A stretch of DNA of 64,000 nt, taken from contig NZ_JACHJL010000025.1 in NCBI RefSeq assembly GCF_014203645.1, positions 1 through 64,000 of the forward strand. Reading direction: 5' to 3'. This DNA is from Streptomyces zagrosensis (GTDB lineage: Bacteria; Actinomycetota; Actinomycetes; Streptomycetales; Streptomycetaceae). The notes under the pieces are model-generated. The model had not been told where the DNA came from. It searched no databases and saw only the letters and a list, made by a program, of their open reading frames with translations. Position numbers and translations under genes: made by a program. Positions 17,528-25,489 of the stretch are shown piece by piece; the stretch's first letter is position 1; every line of letters starts with the position of its first letter.

Positions 17528-17740
17528 ATGACTGAAGCAGTGAAGGGCCCGGCGAGTTATTTTCCGTCGATCGAGCAGAAGTACGGCCGGCCGATAGCGG
17601 AGTGGCAGAGCCTGATTCGCGAGTCCCCGCTGACCAAGCACATGGAGCTGGTCAGCTGGCTGAAGTCGGAGCACGGCCTGGGGCACGGCCACGCCAATGC
17701 CCTGGTGGCCCACACCATCGCGCAGGACAAGGGCCGATAG
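17528..17740 (+). CDS. Small DUF4287-family protein
   Basis: 70 residues, MTEAVKGPASYFPSIEQKYG to AHTIAQDKGR. The pattern YFPSIEQKYGRPIAEWQ, then LVSWLKSEHGLGHGHANALV, is the DUF4287 fold: a helical domain usually found alone or fused to a DUF5655 transport-like domain. Its function is unknown. It is intact although it sits just downstream of the TetR remnant. Confidence 0.85.
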   Translation: MTEAVKGPASYFPSIEQKYGRPIAEWQSLIRESPLTKHMELVSWLKSEHGLGHGHANALVAHTIAQDKGR

Positions 17741-17888
17741 CGGACCCGGGGGCGCCGAGGTCGGGGTCGGGGTCGGGCGCGCAGGCCGGTGCGCGCCCGG
17801 GGTGGGAGGGGCTGCGAGGCCGGGCATACGGCGTACGGGTACGACGCGGGGCCCATTGGTGAGTGCGGGGGTGCGGGGTGCCCGACTG

Positions 17889-17964
17889 TGGGGTGCCGGG
17901 GGTGCCGGGGGTGCCGGGGGTGCCGGGGGTGCCGGGGGTGCCGGGGGTGCCGGGGGTGCCCGGA
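17889..17964. repeat. Nine-base tandem repeat (GGGGGTGCC), 8 copies
   Basis: Eight copies with GTGCC at 17893, 17902, 17911, 17920, 17929, 17938, 17947 and 17956, almost perfect. It reads through as (GVP)n on the forward strand and G/T/P repeats on the reverse, but neither belongs to a credible gene. It lies between the DUF4287 gene and the SDR gene. Confidence 0.9.
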
Positions 17965-18117
17965 CGGCGGAGGTTTCGGGCGCCGGGGTGTCGGGTGGTG
18001 GCCACGCGTTCGGCCTACAGCCGCCGGTGTCGTGCGTTCGCGGACGGGCCGCGCGCGCCGCAGTCTGGTGAGGGACAGGCGTACGCGCGACGCGATGGGG
18101 CACCAGGTGGAAGCGGT

Positions 18118-19683
18118 ATGAGCAGCGATGACGAGGCGACCGGGCGGCACTGCCTCGTCACCGGGGCCAGCGGGTACATCGGAGGCCGGCTGGTGCCTGA
18201 GCTGTTGGCGGCCGGGCATCGAGTGCGGTGCGTAGGGCGGTCGCCGGACAAGCTGCGCGCGCATCCCTGGGCGGACCGGGTCGAGATCGTACGCGGCGAT
18301 GTGTTGGACGCGGACGCGGTCAGCGCCGCGCTGCGCGGCATCGACGTCGCGTACTACCTGGTGCACGCGCTCGGCACCGGGCGCGACTTCGAGGAGACCG
18401 ATCGCCGGGCAGCGCGGATCTTCGGCGAACAGGCCGCGGCGGCGGGCGTGCGCCGCATCGTGTACCTCGGTGGCCTCATCCCGGCCGACCTCGCACAGCG
18501 GCGGCTGTCGCCCCATCTGCGTTCCCGGGCCGAGGTGGGCGACATCCTCCTCGCGTCGGGAGTGCCCACCGCCGTGCTGCGTGCGGCGGTGATCATCGGT
18601 TCCGGGTCCGCTTCATTCGAGATGCTGCGCTATCTCACCGAGCGGCTGCCGGTGATGGTCACACCGAGTTGGGTGCGGACCAAGATCCAGCCCATCGCCG
18701 TGCGCGATGTGCTGCGCTATCTCGTCGGCAGCGCCCGGTTGCCGGCGGACCTGAACCGCACGTTCGACATCGGCGGCCCCGACGTCATGACGTACGTGGA
18801 CATGATGCGCCAGTACGCGGCCGTCGCCGGGCTGCCCCGGCGCCTCATCGTGCCCGTTTCCGTGCTGACGCCGCGGCTGTCCAGCTACTGGGTCGGCCTG
18901 GTCACACCGGTGCCGCCGGCCATCGCCAAGCCGCTCGCGGAGTCGCTGCGGTACGAGGTCGTATGCCGGGAGCACGACATCGCGCAGTACGTACCCGAGC
19001 TGCCCGGCCACCCGCTGCCGTGCGCCATGGCGCTGAAACTGGCCCTGCGGAAGATCCAGGAAGCGCAGGTTGCCACCCGCTGGTCAGCGGCCTCCCTCCC
19101 GGGCGCGCCGAGCGACCCCCTGCCCACCGACCCCGACTGGGCCGGCGGAAGCCTGTACACCGACCGCCGGCAGCTGGCCGTGGACGTCGCGCCGCAGGCG
19201 TTGTGGCGGATCATCGAGGGCATCGGCGGGACCAACGGCTGGTACTCCTTCCCGCTCGCGTGGGCGGTGCGCGGCTGGCTGGACCGGTTGGTCGGCGGGG
19301 CCGGACTGCGGCGGGGTCGCCGCGACGCGCAGCGCCTGCGGGTCGGTGACTCGCTCGACTTCTGGCGCGTCGAAGCGATCGAACCGGGCCGGCTGCTCAG
19401 GCTGCGCGCTGAGATGCGGCTGCCGGGCCTGGCGTGGCTGGAGATGTCCGTAGCCGCCGACGAGATGGGCCGTACCTGCTACCGGCAGCGGGCGCTCTTC
19501 CACCCGCGCGGACTGCTCGGCCATGCGTACTGGTGGGGCGTCGCGCCGTTCCACACGGTCGTCTTCGGGGGCATGGCCCGCAACATCGCCAAGGCCGCGA
19601 TCAGGGAAGCCGATGGCCTCGGCGGCGGGCCCACCACCGGGCCGGCGATGCCGGCCGCGAGCCGACGCGGCACACGGCGTTGA
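18118..19683 (+). CDS. NAD(P)-binding SDR-type protein with C-terminal DUF2867 domain
   Basis: 521 residues. The N-terminal 300 residues are an atypical/extended SDR: nucleotide motif VTGASGYIGGRLVPELL (about 13-29), GDVLDADAVSAAL, and an acidic start loop. From about residue 340 a DUF2867 domain follows (LWRIIEGIGGTNGWYSFPLA, RLRVGDSLDFWRVEAIEPGR). Homologues are annotated as nucleoside-diphosphate-sugar epimerases, but the substrate is unknown. The ATG at 18118 is chosen because the 85 upstream in-frame codons encode only the GVP repeat and low-complexity sequence. Confidence 0.88.
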   Translation: MSSDDEATGRHCLVTGASGYIGGRLVPELLAAGHRVRCVGRSPDKLRAHPWADRVEIVRGDVLDADAVSAALRGIDVAYYLVHALGTGRDFEETDRRAARIFGEQAAAAGVRRIVYLGGLIPADLAQRRLSPHLRSRAEVGDILLASGVPTAVLRAAVIIGSGSASFEMLRYLTERLPVMVTPSWVRTKIQPIAVRDVLRYLVGSARLPADLNRTFDIGGPDVMTYVDMMRQYAAVAGLPRRLIVPVSVLTPRLSSYWVGLVTPVPPAIAKPLAESLRYEVVCREHDIAQYVPELPGHPLPCAMALKLALRKIQEAQVATRWSAASLPGAPSDPLPTDPDWAGGSLYTDRRQLAVDVAPQALWRIIEGIGGTNGWYSFPLAWAVRGWLDRLVGGAGLRRGRRDAQRLRVGDSLDFWRVEAIEPGRLLRLRAEMRLPGLAWLEMSVAADEMGRTCYRQRALFHPRGLLGHAYWWGVAPFHTVVFGGMARNIAKAAIREADGLGGGPTTGPAMPAASRRGTRR

Positions 19684-19821
19684 CCGGCGTGCCCCGCGGC
19701 GGAGCGTGGCGGGCTGTGCCCCGCCGATGGGTAGCGCGTGCCGCGCGCGGCAGGAGGCGTGCGCGCGTTACGGCGTGCCCCACGCTTTCGCGCGCCCCGC
19801 GTCCTGAACTGGAGTGAAGCC

Positions 19822-21201
19822 ATGAAGGTCTCGGTCGTCTTGTTCACCTCCGATCTGCGGGTGCACGATCATCCGCCGCTGCGCGCCGCGCTGGCCGCGG
19901 GGGACCATGTCGTGCCCCTGTTCGTTCGGGACGACGGCATCGCCGCGGCCGGATTCGCAGCACCCAACCGGGAGGCGTTCCTCCGCGACTGTCTGGCCGA
20001 TCTGGACGCTGCCTTGCGGGCGCGTGGGGGCCGTCTGGTGCTGCGGTCCGGTGACGTGGCCGATGAGGTCCGAGCGGTTGCGGCGCAAGCGCGCGCAGAT
20101 GAGGTCCATGTCGCCGCGGGGGAGAGCGCCTACGCGCGCTCCAGGGAGGAGCGGCTGCGCACGGCCCTGGCGCGGGACGGCCGGCGGCTGCGGGTCCACG
20201 AGGCGGTCAGTACCGTGGTGCCACCGGGGGCCGTGACGCCCAGCAGCGGTTCGGGCCATTTCGCCGTGTTCACCCCGTACTTTCGTCACTGGTCCCGTGT
20301 ACGGCTGCGCGACCCGCTCCCCGCCCCGCGCACGGTGCGGGTCCCGGCGGGAATCGACTCGGCGCCCCTGCCCCCGCGCGCCGGCGTGCGCGGCCTGTCT
20401 GCCGGGCTTCCGGTCGGCGGGGAGAAGGCCGGGCGGCGGCGTGTGTCGGCATGGCTGCGCAACGGCGTCATGGCGTACGAGGACACGCACGACGATTTGC
20501 CGGGTGACGCAACGTCCCGCCTCTCCGCGCATCTGCACTTCGGCACCGTGTCGCCGACCGAACTCGTGCATCGGGTGCGGGAGGTGGGCGGACCGGGCGC
20601 GGAGGGTTTCGTACGGCAGTTGTGTTGGCGCGACTTCCATCGCCAGGTGCTCGCGGCGCGCCCCGAGACGGCCTCGGCCGATTACCGGCCCCGCCGCGAT
20701 CGCTGGCGGGGCGAGGCGCCGGCGGGCGAGGAGATCCGGGCATGGCAGGAGGGACGCACCGGTTTTCCCATCGTGGACGCCGCGATGCGCCAACTGCTGC
20801 ACGAGGGCTGGATGCACAACCGTGGGCGCCTGCTGACCGCGAGCTTCCTCACCAAGACCCTCTACGTGGATTGGCGGGTCGGCGCCCGCCACTTCCTGGC
20901 CTGGCTGGTGGACGGCGACGTGGCGAACAACCAGCTCAACTGGCAGTGGGCGGCCGGCACCGGGACGGATACCCGCCCAAACCGGGTCCTCAACCCCGTA
21001 CGCCAGGCCCTTCGTTACGACCCAAATGGCGCCTACGTGCGTCGCTGGGTGCCCGAACTCGCCGCGCTCGACGGCCCGAGCGTGCACGAGCCGTGGAAGC
21101 TGCCACCCGAAGAGCGGGCGCACTACGACTACCCGGACCCGATCGTTGACCTTGCCGAGGGCAGAGATCGCTTTCTACGGGCTCGTGACCAGCGGATTTG
21201 A
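19822..21201 (+). CDS. phr: Deoxyribodipyrimidine photolyase (class I, cryptochrome/photolyase family)
   Basis: Light-driven repair of cyclobutane pyrimidine dimers. 459 residues: the antenna-binding Rossmann domain (MKVSVVLFTSDLRVHDHPPL) is followed by the FAD domain. Visible there are RLSAHLHFGTVSPTELVHR, FVRQLCWRDFHRQVLA, MHNRGRLLTASFLTKTLYVD and NNQLNWQWAAGTGTDTRPNR, which matches the FAD/DNA-binding and electron-transfer region. GGAG lies nine bases before the ATG. It stands alone after the SDR gene; a repair function suits an aerial, light-exposed organism. Confidence 0.93.
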   Translation: MKVSVVLFTSDLRVHDHPPLRAALAAGDHVVPLFVRDDGIAAAGFAAPNREAFLRDCLADLDAALRARGGRLVLRSGDVADEVRAVAAQARADEVHVAAGESAYARSREERLRTALARDGRRLRVHEAVSTVVPPGAVTPSSGSGHFAVFTPYFRHWSRVRLRDPLPAPRTVRVPAGIDSAPLPPRAGVRGLSAGLPVGGEKAGRRRVSAWLRNGVMAYEDTHDDLPGDATSRLSAHLHFGTVSPTELVHRVREVGGPGAEGFVRQLCWRDFHRQVLAARPETASADYRPRRDRWRGEAPAGEEIRAWQEGRTGFPIVDAAMRQLLHEGWMHNRGRLLTASFLTKTLYVDWRVGARHFLAWLVDGDVANNQLNWQWAAGTGTDTRPNRVLNPVRQALRYDPNGAYVRRWVPELAALDGPSVHEPWKLPPEERAHYDYPDPIVDLAEGRDRFLRARDQRI

Positions 21202-21457
21202 GCAGCGTGCGGCAGCGGCCGGGGCCCTCTGCCCGGTCTGATTGTCAGTGGTGGCCGCTAGCGTTCTTCTCACGTGGGGCGGCGGGAGAAGTCCAACGGT
21301 GGCAACAGGCGTGCCCGATCGGCGTCCGACCTGTCATGCCGCGAACGACGATCCACTCCCACACCGCGTCCGTAAGCCTGCACACCGCAACGCCTCAGCG
21401 CCTCAGCGCCGCAACGCCGCAACGCTGCAACTCCGTAATCCGAAAGGCGACATCACC

Positions 21458-22015
21458 ATGCGCACGTTCAAGCTTCAGGTTCAGACCTCCGTTGACGGCT
21501 ACATGGCCAGCCCGGACGGCGAGATGGACTGGATGACGTTCTCCTGGACCGACGACATCAACGCCTATGTCACGGCCCTGACAGAACCGGTTGACTGCAT
21601 GGTGCTGAGCCGCAAGCTCGCCGAGGGCTTCATCCCGCACTGGGCCGCCCAGCCGGAGAGCGAGCCGGGTGTCACCAAGATGCATGAGACCCCGAAGGTC
21701 GTCATCTCCGACTCCCTCACCGAGTCGCCGTGGGAGAACACCGTCGTTGCCGGCGGCGACCTCACCGAGACCATCACCAAGCTCAAGGCCCAACCGGGCG
21801 GCGACATGATCGCCTACGGAGGCGGCACGCTCGTCGCCGACCTGATCGCGAGAAACCTGTTCGACGAGCTCCACCTGTTCGTCAACCCCACCGCGATCGG
21901 CGCCGGCATACCCGTATTCCCGGCCCTCGGCACCCACCAGCACCTCCGCCTCGTCGGCGCCCGACCGTTCGACTGTGGCATCACCGCACTGCACTACGCG
22001 CCGAAGGGCGACTGA
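21458..22015 (+). CDS. Dihydrofolate reductase-family (RibD C-terminal-like) protein
   Basis: 185 residues, MRTFKLQVQTSVDGYMASPD; the middle has ETPKVVISDSLTESPW and GGDMIAYGGGTLVADLIARN, and the end DELHLFVNPTAIGAGIPVF. This is the stand-alone RibD_C/DHFR-like reductase fold (YwjB/YyaP type), expected to bind NADPH. True substrates in this group are mostly unknown; neither riboflavin nor folate genes are near. The ATG at 21458 is preferred over upstream in-frame starts, which add a low-complexity leader. Confidence 0.88.
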   Translation: MRTFKLQVQTSVDGYMASPDGEMDWMTFSWTDDINAYVTALTEPVDCMVLSRKLAEGFIPHWAAQPESEPGVTKMHETPKVVISDSLTESPWENTVVAGGDLTETITKLKAQPGGDMIAYGGGTLVADLIARNLFDELHLFVNPTAIGAGIPVFPALGTHQHLRLVGARPFDCGITALHYAPKGD

Positions 22016-22069
22016 ACCCGGCGGTGTACGGCACGAGTTAGCCGCTTTGGCCCGACCAATTCCTATGGG

Positions 22070-22364
22070 GCCAACCCGATCGAAGTACCCTTCGGACCGC
22101 TGCGGCAGTTCACCATCGCCAACTCGGACCAACCCCACCACCCGGTCCAGACCCGTGAGCCGCACCGATACCTGCGCCGGCGCGACGCCAACGCCCGGCC
22201 CCCGACGTGCTCGCCGCCCGTCACCTCGTCATGCTTGCCGCCCAGCGCCGCGAGCGGGCCGCATCCGCGGTGCGAAGGGCATCCGCTGGGGCGGACGTAC
22301 GCGGGACGGACGTATCTGGGGTGGACGTACCTGGGGCGGACGCCCCCTCACCACCCCAGCCTGA
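22070..22364 (+). pseudogene. IS630-type transposase C-terminal remnant
   Basis: Reads (A)NPIEVPFGPLRQFTIANSDQ, then HRYLRRRDANAR, and after frameshifts PDVLAAR, AAQRRERA and GAKGIRWGGR. This is the tail of DDE transposases (the NPIE motif carries the last catalytic Glu). At least two frameshifts and loss of the N-terminal two-thirds make it dead. The end (22285-22350) is expanded by a repeat of the GGACGTA/TGGGG type. No inverted terminal repeats were found. Confidence 0.72.
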
Positions 22365-22499
22365 TCAACCCCACGAACCTCCTACATCAGGACAGCAGGA
22401 CCGTTAGGTAGCCCCAATCCTGACCGACACGACCGCGGTGCTGAGGTTTCGCGGCCCAGAGAGTCTCACCACCGTTAATCGACACCACAGGAGAAACAC

Positions 22500-23144
22500 G
22501 TGGATCAACTACTGAGAGTCCAGAACTTCGGCGTCTCCAGTGACGGAATCGGCGCCGGCGAGGACCAGAGCCTTGAGAGCCCGTTCGGCCACGTCGAGCC
22601 GGAGAAGCTGTTCGGGTGGGCCGGTGCCACGGCGAGCTGGCTCATGCGCACTGGCCCCGGGGGGAGTCGCGGTCTCGACGACTACTTCATACGGGACTAC
22701 GCCCGCAACATCGGCGCCGAGATCATGGGCCGCAACAAGTTCGGGCCCCAGCGCGGGCCCTGGCACGACCATGAGTGGCAGGGCTGGTGGGGAGACGAGC
22801 CCCCGTTTCACACCCCGGTGTTCGTCCTCACCCACCACAAGCGTCCTTCGTTCACGCTCTCCGACACTACGTTCCACTTTGTCGACGGCGACCCGGCCAC
22901 GGTCCTCCAACAGGCGCGGGAGGCGGCGCAGGGCAAGGACGTCCGACTTGGCGGCGGGGTTACCACCATCCGGCAGTTCCTCGACGCGGACCTCGTCGAC
23001 ACCATGCATGTGGCGGTCTCGCCGATGAAGTACGGGACCGGAATACGACTTTGGGAGTCACCCGATGAGCTGCTCGACCGTTTTCACCTTGAGGTCGTCC
23101 CCAGCACGAGCGGCGTGCAGCACCACCTGTTCTGGCGAAAGTGA
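22500..23144 (+). CDS. Second DHFR-family (RibD C-terminal-like) protein
   Basis: 214 residues from a GTG preceded by AGGAGAAACAC. The sequence runs MDQLLRVQNFGVSSDGIGAG, then PVFVLTHHKRPSFTLSDTTF, GKDVRLGGGVTTIRQFLDAD and MHVAVSPMKYGTGIRLW. It has the same NADPH-binding reductase fold as the gene at 21458 but is only distantly related, so this is not a tandem duplicate. The two are separated by the transposase remnant. Substrate unknown. Confidence 0.88.
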   Translation: MDQLLRVQNFGVSSDGIGAGEDQSLESPFGHVEPEKLFGWAGATASWLMRTGPGGSRGLDDYFIRDYARNIGAEIMGRNKFGPQRGPWHDHEWQGWWGDEPPFHTPVFVLTHHKRPSFTLSDTTFHFVDGDPATVLQQAREAAQGKDVRLGGGVTTIRQFLDADLVDTMHVAVSPMKYGTGIRLWESPDELLDRFHLEVVPSTSGVQHHLFWRK

Positions 23145-23155
23145 CACGAGGGCCG

Positions 23156-23236
23156 GGATGCCGGGACGCAGATCTACCGCCCGGTGAGTGGGCGGCCTTC
23201 ATAGCCGGTGTGAAGGTCGGCGAGTTCGACGGCTGA
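23156..23236 (+). pseudogene. DUF397 C-terminal remnant
   Basis: 26 codons, GCRDADLPPGEWAAFIAGVK then VGEFDG and stop. This matches the end of DUF397 proteins (RDSK...P.eW.aFv..vk.GeFd), small partners of XRE-type regulators in Streptomyces. The rest of the gene and any XRE partner are missing. Confidence 0.6.
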
Positions 23237-23263
23237 TTCGCCGCACACCATCGCGTGCGGCGA

Positions 23264-23305
23264 CCGCGCCCCCGCTCCGGCTTGTGGCTCGGGGTGGGGG
23301 CGCGG
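23264..23305. terminator. Bidirectional terminator before the beta-lactamase
   Basis: CCGCGCCCCC (23264-23273) pairs with GGGGGCGCGG (23296-23305). It lies between convergent genes. A smaller hairpin, CCGCAC/GTGCGG, lies just upstream. Confidence 0.75.
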
Positions 23306-23366
23306 TGCGTGTGGGGTGGTGGTGTGTGGGGGAGCGGGGGGAGAGGTGATGCCGTGGGGGTTGCCG

Positions 23367-24308
23367 TTAAGACAGGGTGTCGGCCACTACCTTTGCCGCT
23401 TCCGCGAGCAGTTTGTTGTCGGGTTCGGCGTCCTTCTTATGGCGGTTCGACAAGATCGCCATGACGATGGGGGCGGAGTCCGGGGGCCATACGACGGCGA
23501 TGTCGTTGCGGGCGCCGTAGTTGCTGCCGGTTCCTGTCTTGTCGCCGACCACCCAGTTCTTGGGGACGCCGGCCCTAATGACCTCGTCGCCGGTGGTGTT
23601 GGTGCGTAGCCACTTCGTCAATTGGGCGCGTTCGGGTTTGTGGAGGGCGTTGCCTAGGACGAAGGCGCGCAGGTCTTTGGCCAGTGCCCGCGGGGTGGTG
23701 GTGTCGCGTGGGGACTTGGGGTCCCAGTCGCTCAGCTTTGTTTCGTAGTTTTCCATCTGGGTCACGTTGTCGCCCAGTTCTTCGAGTGTGGCGTCCAGGG
23801 CCTTGGGGCCGCCGAGTTCTTCGAGGAGCAGGTTGGCCGCGGCGTTGTCGCTGTAGCGGACGGCGGCGTCGCAGAGCGCGCCCAGGGTCATCCCCGTCTT
23901 GACGTGCTTTTCGGTCACCGGGGAGTTGGCGATCAGGTCCTTTTTGGAGTATTTGATCACCTTGTCCAGGCCGTCCATGGAGGACTTGCGCAGCACGGCG
24001 CCGGCGGCCAGCGCCTTGAAGGTGGAGGCGTAGATGAACCGTTCGCCGTCGTTGTGCTTCACCTGGCGCCCGGTGCCCGTGTCGATGGCGTATACGCCAA
24101 GCCGCGCGTCGAACTTGCGCTCAAGCGCTTGGAATTCTCGGGTGAACGACGTGGGCGCGGCACTCGACTGCGATGTCTTCGCTGATGCGGACGCGGACGG
24201 TGACGACGTATCCGATGAGTCGTCTTCGCCGCAGGCCACGAGCGGGACGAGGGTGAGTGTGGCGAGCGCGCTGAGAACGGCGCGCCGGGCACGGGTGTGC
24301 TGCTGCAT
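23367..24308 (-). CDS. blaL: Class A beta-lactamase, lipoprotein type
   Basis: Hydrolyses penicillins outside the cell. 313 residues from the ATG at 24308. The lipobox LVPLVAC has its Cys at 26, then a Ser/Ala-rich linker. Motifs: S95-T-F-K98 (Ambler 70-73), S153-D-N155 (130-132), E189 (166) and K257-T-G-T-G (234 onward). The omega loop reads YETKLSDWDPKSPRDTTTP, so Ambler 170 appears to be Ser instead of the common Asn. It is divergent from a LysR gene, with a T-N11-A palindrome between them, matching blaL of S. cacaoi. The symbol is given by that analogy. Confidence 0.92.
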   Translation of the reverse strand: MQQHTRARRAVLSALATLTLVPLVACGEDDSSDTSSPSASASAKTSQSSAAPTSFTREFQALERKFDARLGVYAIDTGTGRQVKHNDGERFIYASTFKALAAGAVLRKSSMDGLDKVIKYSKKDLIANSPVTEKHVKTGMTLGALCDAAVRYSDNAAANLLLEELGGPKALDATLEELGDNVTQMENYETKLSDWDPKSPRDTTTPRALAKDLRAFVLGNALHKPERAQLTKWLRTNTTGDEVIRAGVPKNWVVGDKTGTGSNYGARNDIAVVWPPDSAPIVMAILSNRHKKDAEPDNKLLAEAAKVVADTLS

Positions 24309-24451
24309 GGTCCGAAAACCTCCGGGGTGTCCCGCACAGGGGCGTAGGGGGAGAGGGCGATACACGGCCCCATCCGAGTACGTGATCAGGTGTGCCGGGA
24401 CCACCCTCGTCCCGGGGCGTCATGCGGTCCAATACGCTCATGCGCTGTTCC

Positions 24452-24466
24452 ATGCCGAACTGGCAT
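24452..24466. promoter_or_regulatory. LysR-type T-N11-A operator between blaL and blaA
   Basis: ATGCC-GAACT-GGCAT is a perfect inverted repeat. T at 24453 and A at 24465 are separated by 11 bases, the classical LysR-type binding box. It ends 12 bases before the LysR start codon and lies 144 bases from the beta-lactamase start, so BlaA-type binding could control both directions. Confidence 0.75.
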
Positions 24467-24478
24467 AGAGTGCGGGCC

Positions 24479-25489
24479 GTGGATCTGGTGGGAGCGTGTC
24501 GCGCGTTTGTCAGCGTCAGTGAGCGCGGCAGTTTCACCGTGGGGGCAGCAGCGGCCCGGATGTCGCAGCCGGTGGCCAGTCGCCGGGTGGCAGCGCTGGA
24601 AGAGCACTTCGGCGAGCCGTTGTTTGAGCGCACGTCGCGGCGGGCCGTCCTCACCCCCTTCGGCCGGGACATGCTGCCGGTGGCCAGGCAACTGGTGCAG
24701 GCGGCCGATGTGTTGCTGCATGAGGCGGAGGTCGTCAAGCGCAAGCCGTGGCGGCTCGCGGTGCCCGGCATCTGCGCTACGGCCGATCTCGCCCGCCTCG
24801 TCGCGGCGGCGCGGGGGCATGGCGTCACGCTTGACCTACGGGTTGCGGCGCCGGCGCAGCGGCGGGAACTCCTGTACGCGCAGCAGGTGCGTGCCGCCCT
24901 GCTCGCGGTGCCCGCGGACGATGCGACGTGGTCGGTGCCGCTGGGGCTCGCCGGTGTCGATGACCCCGGGGTGAAGCGCGTCTACCTGGAAACGCTGCGC
25001 CTTGGACGGGCCTCGCCCGGCCCGGCCCGCCGCATTTGGGTCCAACCGGAGGACGACGTACCGCACATTCGTGACCCGCTGACGCGACTGCGCGACGCGG
25101 TGGGCCTGCGGCCCGCCCAACTCGTGGCCGCGGACGAGCTGACCGCCGCAGCCGCGGAAGTCCTGTGCACGCGCGACCTGCTGCTGTGCTCCCCGGCGCA
25201 GGCTACGGAACTCGCCTTGCACTGGCGCCCGATAGGTGAGATAGCGCTCAGCCGCGGACTGGCCCTCGCCGCTGTCGCGGAGGGAAACCCCCAGCACATT
25301 CAGGCGCGCCTAGGTGATGCCATCGCCCGCTGTCTTGGCGCGGAGGAGCGCGCAATCCCCGGGGGCGATCGTGGTGTTGGTGGGGATGGCTGTGACGGTT
25401 GCGATGGTGGTGACGGCGCCGATGCAAGCCGTGGGTGCCGTGGGTGCCGTGGGTGCTGTGGGTGCCACACTGGCGGAGTGGTGGCGTGA
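24479..25489 (+). CDS. blaA: LysR-family regulator of beta-lactamase (BlaA-like)
   Basis: 336 residues from GTG 24479. The N-terminal winged helix reads VDLVGACRAFVSVSERGSFT, then MSQPVASRRVAALEEHFGEP and TPFGRDMLPVARQL. The effector domain follows to about residue 285. In S. cacaoi a LysR protein, BlaA, encoded divergently from blaL, activates it. The extra 29 codons from an upstream ATG are not LysR-like. The last 35 residues are odd: Gly/Asp/Cys repeats (GCDGCDGGDG, then GCRGCRGCCGC) from a 9-base GTGGGTGCC array. The gene overlaps the next by GTGA, indicating coupled translation. Confidence 0.88.
   Translation: MDLVGACRAFVSVSERGSFTVGAAAARMSQPVASRRVAALEEHFGEPLFERTSRRAVLTPFGRDMLPVARQLVQAADVLLHEAEVVKRKPWRLAVPGICATADLARLVAAARGHGVTLDLRVAAPAQRRELLYAQQVRAALLAVPADDATWSVPLGLAGVDDPGVKRVYLETLRLGRASPGPARRIWVQPEDDVPHIRDPLTRLRDAVGLRPAQLVAADELTAAAAEVLCTRDLLLCSPAQATELALHWRPIGEIALSRGLALAAVAEGNPQHIQARLGDAIARCLGAEERAIPGGDRGVGGDGCDGCDGGDGADASRGCRGCRGCCGCHTGGVVA
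25434..25466. repeat. Nine-base tandem repeat (GTGGGTGCC) inside the blaA 3' end
   Basis: Four near-perfect copies encode the (GCR)n stretch at the C-terminus of the LysR protein. The unit is very similar to the array at 17889-17964. Confidence 0.85.

Noticed and set aside
17889..17964. CRISPR-like array
   Set aside because: Repeats are contiguous 9-mers with no spacers and no cas genes nearby; simple tandem repeat.
17863..18117. N-terminal GVP-repeat extension of the SDR protein
   Set aside because: It is only the translated 9-bp repeat plus Arg-rich sequence; the conserved protein starts at ATG 18118.
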